From Hofstenia miamia (Eukaryota > Xenacoelomorpha > Acoela > Hofsteniidae): a DNA stretch of 64,000 nt. This document shows positions 47,743 to 59,700 of this stretch, one piece after another. The stretch is taken from NCBI GenBank assembly GCA_900660155.1, contig CABFPE010000042.1, positions 1,414,271-1,478,270 of the forward strand, in the 5' to 3' direction. A program made the translations under genes and the position numbers. The notes under the pieces were generated by a model. That model was not told where the DNA came from. It saw nothing but the letters and a program-made list of their open reading frames with translations, and ran no database searches. Positions within the stretch are counted from its first letter, which is position 1; every line of letters starts with the position of its first letter.

Positions 47743-50700
47743 AAAGAAAAGTGCGAAATGTATAAAGTAAAAACAAAGGTTGCAATTGAAAAAGATGTAA
47801 CCTGCTTTTATATACTGCATTTGCATGTAACATTTTCAATTGATTTGGAATTACTTATAATATTATTGGCAAGGCAATCAGAAGTCAACTAAGGTTTTGT
47901 ACAAAATTTTTAGCAGAAACGTTTTTACCATTACCTTGGGATAATTATGCTTTAATTTTAAAAGATGAAATTGTATACAATTGCACGAAATCATTGGAGC
48001 TTAATTGCTATGTATACAATGCAATCTTTAGATTAGCTTGCTATGTAAATATATAAGTGTAGTATTCTTTGATTTTTACATTTTTGGTAATAAGAGTGAA
48101 CCTACATTACGGAAAACTTTGATCACAAGAAGTTGAATTTCAAATGTATGCATGTTTTTTCGTTGTTTTTCAAATGTGCCTAGTGCTCTAGTAGAGGCCA
48201 TTTACGTCGTGTACGTTATCTTTGCATAAAAAGTCTGTTACATATTGATTGCGCAAAAAAAGGAGCTAATATGGAAAATAATAAGCATAGGAAACTAATA
48301 AAGACAGAAAACCCATTCAAATTAGATTTTAGTTTAGATTTCTTCATCTTGAAAGCTACATGTGAGATAAATTATAGATAAAGGAATAATTCAGGTCAAG
48401 AACAAAGTAAACACGTACAAAACCAAATTAAGTAATCATGAATGCAGTTGAGCTTAAGTAACAGATTGGCGAGAGTTTTCGACTCATTTCTATCTCATCC
48501 CACAGGTGTTTTTGATCGTCCATTTTATCCGATTCTATTTATTAATCTGAAGTTATAGACTACCTAGATCAGAGATTAAAATGAGGCGGGCAGCACATAG
48601 GGCAATGGTGGAGCAGGTCGAGGCGGGCATGGGGCAAGGTGACAAATGTGGGAGAAAAAAAATACTCTTCAGTTGGGAAGAACTGAATCAAAAAATTACC
48701 GATATTATAGATTGTAAATTTATTTGTCTTACATCAAAGTTGCCACTTTGATAAAATTTGCATTTTTACTTGAGAACTTTGAAAAATTAATTATCTTGGT
48801 GAAATCTCATTTTATTTAATAGTACTAGTAAGAACTTTTTGATTTAATTTGTCGTCAACGGACTTTGCAATTGCATAAATATATTGCACAAAATAGCTTT
48901 ATGAAATGCTTTATATAGAAAAGTTTAAAATGCATTTTGCTATCATGTTTTACTATGCATTCCCATTGGTAGTAATAGTAATTGGCTTTTGAAATTATGG
49001 CTCTCTACTTTCTAACCAGGAATTTATTCAAAATATTTGACAGTTGTGGTGTGGCACAGTGCTATCAAAATGGTCATATAAACAATATGGGGCAATAGCA
49101 TATCGAGTTTAACAATTTGAAGCCGTGAAATATAAAGCATTGGGCAGATGTCAACACATGAATTTTTAGCAAGGCACAAAGTCTGTGGGGCAGTTCAGAA
49201 AAACAATCTCACTTCCTTCTCTGACCTAAATATGATTTTGGTGCCTTTTATCAATATTTTTTACAGAGTTATTATATTTTCAATAATTTCAATGTATATT
49301 AACAGATTGTTTTTACTGCTCGTACTCAACAAACTATTCCATGCTCTAAATGTTGTATTGATTTTGTAGTTTTCCATACAACTTCAGTTTTTCTAGTGCA
49401 TTGTTCTGTCTTAGCAACATATTGATTATTTGACTAAAAGTTGTAGGCTGATTGCGGGCCAAGGTAAAAAAATGTGGGTTGCGGCCGATTTATGAAAATC
49501 TATATGAGCTGTGTGTCGGCTCAAGCCAGTTTTCGTAACGTACGTAGGCTGCAGCCCATGGCTGGGAAAAAAATGTCTACATATTAGTATATGGAAACAA
49601 AAATGAACAAAATTTTGAAAGTATAAGTAATTTCCTTCTTGTACTGAACAACCACAACCATTAATCTGTTAGTATCAAAGTAACGACAATTTTCAGGATT
49701 TTCTAGAATTAATCAAAATAATATGGGCAAGCCTTGAATAAATTACAAAAGAAAACTACTTCAGATTAGTAACGATTTATGCCTAACACTAAACCTAACA
49801 AATTTTTTTTTGTAACTAGACATAAAAAATATAAGAACACTATAAGAACCTAATGTGTTAAAAGAAAAGATAGTATTGAGTATTCATTTAAAAGTGTTAG
49901 GTGCTACATGCGCTAAGGAGTGATATTTTCGTCTCTGCTTGTGTCTGTTTGTCTTTCGTCAGCAGTTTCTCAAAAAGTAATGGATGGATCTTTATGAAAC
50001 AAAATTGCAAGTTCATACTTGGCAAGAGCTCTTGCAGTCTCTGATTGCTCTTGTTCTCATTGATGTGGACCTGATAATATGATGACAAAATGCAGGCATT
50101 TCTGGATGGCATCAAAGAATGCAAACACTGTACGGTGAAATGAAAAATTTATTTTTTACCTACCAGTACATGAAAATTTTAGCCGTAAGCTATTGGGTTC
50201 CGTTCGGAGCGTAACAGATTCCACCTAAGTCATAGTTGTAGAATACGACTTGTGGGATAATAATCCCCTTCTTTCTGAAATACATGTATGCATATTGTAA
50301 CGGCTAATATATTTTCAATTTATTGCTGAAACCATCCGACAACAAATTTGCCAATTGGTTTTCCCCAAATGTCTCAATGTTTTATTCGTTTAAAATAGCC
50401 ATTGGATAGGTCGCTATACTTTATTGTCTCTGACAATGAAAATGTTTCAATTTTGTTATATTTGTCCACTACTAAGGGCTACTAGGTCACTATATAGAAG
50501 GCCGTGAGGACACTTATCCTAGAATAAGTTCTTAGTGAAGGCCATTTTTTTAGATATTTTGTCTCTGAAATATTGCGTAGCTTACGCTACATTTCAATCT
50601 ATTAAGTCTGAGTGTCTTGATACTAAAAATCCCTCAAACCGTATTTAACTGTTAACAAAATGTAAATCTCTTTTTAGTTTGTACACAACAGCAGGAAACT

Positions 50701-53700
50701 TGATTTGCGAGCGTGTGCACAGAACTATTCGAGACTAGTTGCAGTGTGCTTGCATCACGATGCACTTAATGGTTCACCAATGAAAGCCGTTGAATTGTCT
50801 AATATCTTAATTGTTTAATGAATATATTGAGCAGGCAATGGTAGGGAAAGGCCCCTTAGTGGGTGGCCATGCTTACCTAAAAGCAAAAAATATCCTTACT
50901 GAAAGATACTGTAATAAAACCGCTGCTACAAGTCGGCCAAATAGCAACATTGCAATGTAGTAGGTGGCCTTTCTCTTAACAAAAATTTTGTGAACCTATA
51001 ATTCAATAATTTTTTGAGAGGAAACTATTTGTGTACTTTTTGTCACACCATTTAACAGAATGTAACCAGCTTTTTAACTTAATTAACCCTAAGTCAACCA
51101 ATATATTTGTGCTATATAATAAGCAAATTGTTTTAAGCACAACTAAATGATATATTTTCATTATAACTCAATTAGGTGCAAAAAATAACCTTTGAAAATT
51201 TCCCATCGTGAAAGATGATATCTTTACAGCTACAACAGCCGCAAGGCTCAAAATATTTAAATATATAAAATATTAGCTTTATACAGAAAAATAACTAAGT
51301 CAATGATGGCAATGAAAATATCTGGGCAAACTTTTTGTTGCTCCACAACAATGCAATTTGCATTCTTGACACATTTTTTGGTTTGGTTATTACAATGCCA
51401 CATTTTACATTTTCTAATTTTCTAAATTCTCAAATAGCAAAATTTGGATAATTTATTTCCTGGTTTGATATGTTACGTATTAAAATGAAAAATTGCATTA
51501 GTTCACTTAATTTTCAAATTGTTTTAGCTTGGTTCTTTTCTATACTTATGAAACTCATTAAAAAATTTATAAAATGCTTTGTTCAGTTTCAATTCCATGT
51601 ATCCACTATACATTTGCAAATAGATGCATATTTAAATTGTGTTGAGAATGGAATATTTAACATGAATGTTAACCCCTTCTATGTCGTTACTTTTAAAATA
51701 TGGGCATCGTCGTTTGGCGTAATTTTGCTTCTATGTCGTTACTTTTAAAATATGGGCATCGTCGTTTGGCGTAATTTTGTTACCCCAAAATATAAATTCC
51801 ATATTATTTAATACAAAATAAATGTGAAGAATTGTGTTCAATCTACATAAATTCTTTCACTTATAGCATGCAGTTTGCAAGAAAATTTGAAAGCTTGTAA
51901 CACTTTTCTGTAATATTTTGTAAATATTTGCATGAGAAAAAAGCCTTGTCTTCTTTAATATTGAGTCACTCATCCATTGACGCAATAGATATAAATGTAT
52001 TTGATACAGGTATTAATACAATTATTACTACCAGACTTGTCAACGAGCCGAGCTTCTAATATAACAAGTTGAGCCGAGCCGAGCCGAACCGAGCTTGAAC
52101 CCTGCATTTGATATTCTGGATTATTTTTAAAGACCAAAATTTTAAAATTGGGCTAAATCAGACTTGTCAACGAACCGAGCTTCTAACTAGCTGCGCCGAG
52201 TCGAGCTTGACCAATGCATTGGATATACAAAGAGCCCAAAACGAGCCTTTATTAAGCCAAGCAAATTTATAGTTCTGCTTCTTAATTTGTTTATGCAGAT
52301 TTTTCTTACTCTTTCTTTCAATACACCTTTTTTATAATCTTATTTTAGAATGCTTGTTAAATAATAACAAGAGCGATGTAAAAAATTTTAAAGCAAAATG
52401 TATCATGTTAAAGACAAACTAATGTGCCTATCTCTGGCACTTGCGACCAGTGCTATAGTGAATTATCGTTTGTTCATTTTCCTTTTTTTCTATGAAGTTT
52501 GTTGTAAATTTTGCTTATTGAGATACATTAAAGATTACAAGAATAGAGAACATTTACCTTTGCTCAAATATGGCCAAAGTAAAATGTTGTGAGATATAAT
52601 GTTAACTGATTAAGTTTGCAAAGTGCCAACAATTTGTCAAAAAATAATTTACAATGTGGCATGCAGTAAACCAAGTGTCCATAGTAATGTTATATACTTG
52701 ATTTAGATATAAGTGCAAAACCAGATTACACATCATAAAGCCAAATAGTTTTCATGATGCCTCCTTTCAAACCAGGATACATGTTGATATTTGAGTTAGA
52801 CCGTCGACATAATTGACGTCCACTGTTGCCAAGATGTTCTGGATTTGACCTAATTCTGCAATTAATATTTCTGTATGTCATTCCAGGGTGGGTACGAGTC
52901 AACTCATCTACAGTCAAGTTAAAAATTCGACAGGTGGGGTTGCTCGTTACTCTTAGACAAATAGGGTCATGGGTCAGTCATAATTGTTATCGAGGAAGAA
53001 CACTAACAGAATTAAGGAACAATTTAAGATGTCAAACCCTTCAATCTTTAAAATTCTTAAAGACTAATAGATTCTAATTATACTTGTATTTTTTATTGAT
53101 TTTGTCTTGTTTTTATTGATGATTTTATGCCAAAATTTTTTTGCCAGTATTATGCTAGTAACACTTCTTGGATTGGTTTGGGGTATGGATCATTGTTAGA
53201 CAGGCCAGTTCGGGTCACATGTTAAAAATTGAACATATTTCATGCTCAATATTAGAGTTCAAAATTTCCTAATCCAGGTGAACTACCATCATCAAAATAT
53301 CTTCATTACTTGAATCTTGATTCATGATTGAAAGAGCTTCATCACCAACTTCTTCAACTATTTACAAGCAACATTAGAGATTTGAAAGTTGCATGTACGC
53401 ATTGTAAGATATAAAATGATTTGACATAATACAGTATTCTTAATATGGCGATAATCATTGAAATGCATTTAATATTGTAAATAAAGCTGCAAAACATTGC
53501 TGCTATTTAGCACTATTAGGCATTTAGGTTGATATAAAAAGTCATAAGTTTTTGTTGGTTTACCGGAATTTCCCGTCTTTCAGCAACTCAATTAAGGACT
53601 GTGGGTAACAGAAACACACCAAACGACGTAGAACGATTAATTAAGCGGAAAACTTTGCACAATGTGATAAAGTATAATTGTGATTTTTGAAATATTGAAG

Positions 53701-56700
53701 ACTTGTAGCTAGCATATTATCACACAAGTATTCATTTGAGCATAATTCTGAAGTTGATATTCATTTATTGAAGACTAATAATTATCAAATAATTAGGAAC
53801 GAAATTTCAAGTACTTGGAGGAGTTTATTTTAAGCATTACTACCTGCTTGAGAAACCAGTCAGGTTTGTGGCCGCTGTTGTCATGACTGATACGTAGCTT
53901 TGTAATTGTGCCAATGTCTTCGGTAATGTGAATCTAAAATAACCAAAACATGAAAACTCATTCATTTACTTAAAAGAAACTTTAAAAAAATGTGTAAAAA
54001 TAGTTTTTTAAAAACAGTTATGTAATAAATGAAATATCATTTAGACATGAAGATTGAGGAAATGAGAAAATTATATTATATAAATTGCTCTACATTCTGT
54101 TATAAATTCAATCGGAATACAAAATTATAATTTGAAATTTTTTAAAAATATCAAAAAAAATATTTTTGTCATTTAGAAAAATATAAACAATATATTTATG
54201 GGGGAAAATTATTTAATACTCATTGCTTTGATAAATTTTTCTCCATCATTAAGTGTTTCTGAGCAACATTGAGACACCTTCATAGTTTAGGAAAGTACAT
54301 GCCTAATCAAAGATTGCGAAAATCACTGGAAAGCCTAAATTTGAAGTTAGTTGTTACGATTACTATCGTTAATTTCATTGGTGAAGAAAATTTACAATCA
54401 TGATTGGTAGAAGAACCTCTCTTTAATTACTTTTCGTTATCATCTCAATAGAATAAATCAAAATTGCTTATGGTTACCTCGCATTTCTTTATTGAATTAG
54501 ACTCAAGCTTGTCTTCCACACCCCCTGCAACTTCAATCTTACGAAATGTACTTTTTAGGCCACAGATTTCCAAATATACGACAGCAGTGGTACCGGCATC
54601 TGGCATGTCTCCTGTTGTAATGTATAGGTTCCATATTTCAGCTAAATTATTATGTTTACTGTATGTTGCCAAAAATTTCTATCCCTGATGAATGCATTGT
54701 TAATAGTATTTATATATTATAAGTCAATTTTCTCGAAATGCAATATACATTAATAATATTTGGAATACAGGAGGAAATCAATTTTGATGTTAAATTTCAT
54801 TTAGTAATTGTATGACTTACTTCCAGACCATTCCTTTAATGATTGCTTCCGCTTTTCAGCTACCACTTGAAAAGGCTGATCCTTAGAACTGATTTTAAGA
54901 TTGCGTTCAATTTTTCTGTCTCCAACACCACTGTCAAGCCAACTAAAAGCAAAATATATTTTTTATTATAAACTAAACTCTTCATTCAAAATCTATTTCA
55001 TTTGTGATTTCTAGGAAAATTAAATTGTTGTATGCATTGCTACGCGTTAATATTTAATTTTATCAATAAATTTAATTAAAATGTAACTATATTATTCAGA
55101 ACGTCAATAATTTTTTAAAATATTAGGAAATTTGGAAATCTTGAGATTTTGAAACATTTGTACATATTTGAATATTGGTATATGCATTGCTGTGCTAGTA
55201 GTATTTGAATATATTAAATACTTTTAATAAAATTTAAATTTTTAAGTTTAAGTAAATGTACTAGTCATAAGCATTCAATCCCTTGAGAGTAACAAAGTCA
55301 GTTAATAAATATAATACTCTGCAGTACAATTGAAATAATATAAAATTGAGATGGGTGTATTTTTGCAATATTTTGACAGTTTCTGGAGAATCTCGTCATG
55401 TTAATGGTCAAATCAAACGGATCTCAAATAAGATGTTCCCCGTAAAAAACTACGCTCCTGCTATTAATGGCTCGACACTAGATCGTATTCATAACTTAAT
55501 AATTTTGTGATGAAAAAATACTTTAGTAGTAAAGGTATCAAATTGCTTTTGGTATAAACTGCTGCTTATTGCAGGCATTCTCTCTTTCTATGCAATTAAA
55601 ATTCTATTATAGGTAAAGGAAAATACTTTATGTGAAGCACTTCAAGTAATTGCTCTAACTTCCAAAATATTAAACGGAATTTAAGCTTTTATTGTAAAAC
55701 GTAGACTAATTGTTGACACCTTAATATAAAAATCCTCACACATTAGAAACTAATATACATTGGCAAAATTAATATTTTTAACTAAATATGGGCCTATGAA
55801 ATTTTAATGCAAATAATTCCCTATATTTCAGGGATGCAAAACATAAAAGTGGGTATCACTCTTTCTCAGAAAATATATGCGTAAGAAATAGAGAGTAAAC
55901 TCAATAATATTTCTGTAATTTTATTATAGCAGTACTAAAGTCATTTTCTTTCGTATATTATTAAGGCTTTTTAAGGAAAGAGATATATAGTTTTTGCGAT
56001 TAAGAAAATATTAGAATTGTTGAATTCCTATCAATCTAGAGCAATTTAGGCTTACATGCACAAAGGGTTATCAGGACACCTAAGTATCATTTTCTCTGTC
56101 TTAGATGATTATACATCAGAATTTCTAATGGAAAACAGCAAAGGTCTTCTTCCAAAAACCTCAAGTCAACACTGAAGAAAATGTTGTCAAGGAAACTTCT
56201 AATCATCAAATTTCATCTGATGGTTGTCGATAGTGGGATGCTGATACTTAGCATTTTATTTGTAGGAAGAGGAATCTTCCAAATTTCTAACGTTGTTGCA
56301 TTCAAGATGGAGTGACAGTCCGAATCTGAAGCACTGCTTGTATTAAGCTTGACATGAAAACTAGAACAAAATGATAAAAACTCTAGCTCGATGATGTAGT
56401 GAGTGATATGATCAATCACGGCTTTTTTTCCATTCTGGCAGATGATGCTATTGGTTCTTCAAACAAGATACAATTGGTTGCTTGCCTAAGATATACGATG
56501 TTTGCCATAAGAATCAGAGTAGATTTTGTAGGTTAGTGTCATAGGAGTGATGCTGTAACAAATAATGTTGTGCCCTGATAAGATGTATCACTCAGCAAAT
56601 GCGAGGAAATTGCTAAGACATAAATCATGTGTAATTGCAACCATAAAAAAAAGCACTAAGGGATTTTTATACGTACTGCTATGGACCCGCACTAAATTTG

Positions 56701-59700
56701 ATACTCAGTGGCATTATCAATCAGTGTAAGATATTAAAAAATGCACTAAATACAGGCCTTTAACTTCAGAAAACTGGCGAAGTGATCCACAAAACGTGAG
56801 AGTCTGTTGAAACAAAGCAAGTGAGTAATGTTGAGAACAATACTCATACAGCTAAGGGCGTGCGTTTCCTCATACATTGCAATACCAATTGTAATTTTTT
56901 GTTTCGTATTCCCATGACAGAGTTCATTTGGAGAAATACAAATAGTTGCAAAGTTTAATCCTCAACATTAATCCTCAACGCACCACTTCTTACTTTTAGC
57001 TGAATTCAAATAATGGATCTATTCATAAAATTCTCAGTGAAGTCATGCAAAACATTTTGTTCTTCCATATAGATAAATTTCTCTCTAAGGAATACATAAT
57101 TAATAAAGTAACAAAATCTAACAGAACATCAAAAGAAGGCGTAACAAAGAGAAGTAAAAATAATTGTTCCTTGCAATTTCTATATTTCGCTAAGAGCAAC
57201 TCTGGTCATTTTCACTTCAGTAAATGGATTTTTTTTAACCATGAGTTTGAGGTAACTAGACTTTTCAAATCATACCGAGTTTTTCATCTATTCGCCGTAT
57301 GTGAACTGCTTAACTCTGTTATGTTACATCATTATTTTAACAGGAACAATATTGATAGATTCTAGATCGAACTTTTGCATAGATTTCAAAAATCACATTC
57401 GTTTTAGTTGATTAGTCGCAGATTTTCTGAAAATTTGCATTTCATATTTTTAGATGTTTATCATATTGTACTCAGCAGAGAGACCACCGGATCAAATTTT
57501 CAGACCCGGTGACCCATTGACCCGGAGACCCGACTTGATGATCATGTAAGATTAGCAAACGAGACTATATGTATTTATTTTTATAGTATCGGCTAAAATA
57601 ATTTGCACTTCGAGTGTATTTGTATCGTGACGTGATGTTAATTACTATCAAACAGATTTGAAACTTTTACATATTTGTGATTTTCTGTTAGGTAAAATAC
57701 ATGTATAGAACAATCGAGCCAGAATTATGAATAAAATTGGGAGCAATTTATATATACATTGGGACAAAGAATAGCATAAAATTTTTACATGTTTTAAATG
57801 TAAAACAAAGGGTCAACTGAAGATTATAAGAGGCTCGATGACCCGCTAACCCACTCAAACACAGTGGCCCGATTGTATTGAAACTTACATTTACCATTGT
57901 ATTTCACAAAATTATGTTGCTTCTTGTGTAAGTGAGGCAGCATATTGCGTCCCAAAGAAGAACATGAGTACCAGGACGAAATATATTACTCTATGAATCA
58001 CTTGTTCAATCAGAAAAAGTCATTTTATCACGCAATATTTAAAACTGAGATTATTTAAGCAATTAGTTACTACTATCTAGAAGGATAATCCTCATATGAC
58101 AAAAGTTCTTGAAGATGTCTTTATTGGACTTCAAATTCACAAGTTTATCCTGAATAGCTAATTCACTAATCTTATAAATGAATTGCAATCCGAATTAAAC
58201 AGTAATAATTGATGAACCATTTGAAGAGTTAAGGCCAAGAATTGCAGCAAAAGCATTCCACGGGTGTATTGTAAGGGAAAGTGGACAATGGCTATGAACA
58301 TCTAGGAATGCTGAGGCCTATTTAAAGAATCTGCAACAACAAACAATATGAGAAGGAGTGAAAAACACTTGTAACAGTCATTTGTTAATATTTGATATTG
58401 AAACTGGGATTGATTGCATTACCAGTTAAGATCCTATCGGTGAATAAAATCCAATTCTACTTATAAACTAAAACGAACCAAGAAAAATGAATATTAGATT
58501 TGAAATCAGCGCATTCAAATTCACTATAATATTGTTAAAACGATGTTGTAAATGTTCAAAAGATGAAATTTGTTGCACAGTGTTATTTGTATAAGTTTTA
58601 AAATTTAACTTCTTGTATCCTTGTTGTAAAAGGAATAATAAATTAAGTTTGATAGTTCTATCTTTTATAGAACTAATTACTGAATCATTGAGTAATTCTG
58701 CAAAATACAATTTTGCTCATATTTAGTATGCTAATAATACAAAATAATCATCGATAAACTTAAGTTTGCAAACATATTTTCGTGCGATAAATCGAGAAAA
58801 AAATTATCTGTGCCTTTACGAATACCACTGAGTTGAAGCTTTTAAAGAAATGAAATAATTATTATTGGCATTTTAATTCAACAAAGTATACTTTTTGGAA
58901 TGACATCATGTGAATGAAATTAGACATTAAACATTAGATTATTAGGAAGTGTTAATCTAATTATTTTTATAATTGGGATGCAAATATAATCAAAATTAGA
59001 AACAATTGCTTATCGCTAAAAGGTTTATAACAAGCTGCTGAGGACATTTTTTTAATGAAATGAATATGATTTTCACCTGCTATTTTAGGAGTATAGTTCA
59101 TTGTTAGAATTAAATGCCTAGAATAGTCATTATAATCAACATTGTAAATCGAATACTTTCAGTGTTCAATTCAGTGCTCGATTTATAATAGCATTGGGGC
59201 TTGAGCTATGGTTCATGAGTTGGGTTAAGTGTGAAAATTTTCAGAGAAGCAAAATTTTGGAAGTCTAATGATTTTTATACGTCTAAATTTGTATAGAATA
59301 ATATTTTCGAAAACCAATAAATTCAAAAAACTTAAGTGAAATGATTTTGTAAATGACAAATAATCCCGATTGTTTAGTTATTACTACTAAAAATATATTT
59401 CTATTAGCCAATCATTGATTTTGTTTGTTCTTGTTGCAAGAAATCAGGAAGCAGTTGTAGCAATCTTTTAACAGGTATATACAAGTTCGGGGACTGGGTC
59501 GATTCAATTGAGCTGAGACATATTAAACCTATTGGACTCTTCGTTTCCTATAAAACTATAAAATATGTACACAAGCAACTTACAAAGAGACAATAATACA
59601 GTTTGTATCTATCTAAATGTTCACTTAATAAGTAATTCAACAAAAGAAGCCTTCAACTACAGTAGATTTTTATGCATGCACCTTTGTAATAAGTATGTTT

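Larger units (their letters stand above)
47741..53843 (-). other. Main part of the 7.8-kb PLAT intron
   Basis: AT-rich with only short random frames. It holds two small repeats described separately (49900-50130, 52038-52230) and a perfect 52-bp tandem duplication. No PLAT-like exon was found between 53844 and 46287. Confidence 0.5.

Noticed and set aside
53581-53600. CRISPR or other prokaryotic-type arrays
   Set aside because: No regularly spaced direct repeats anywhere; introns and LINEs show this is eukaryotic DNA.
56040-56860. Possible piggyBac-like or other transposase relic
   Set aside because: Slightly GC-richer and frame-like, but no motif could be matched in any frame.
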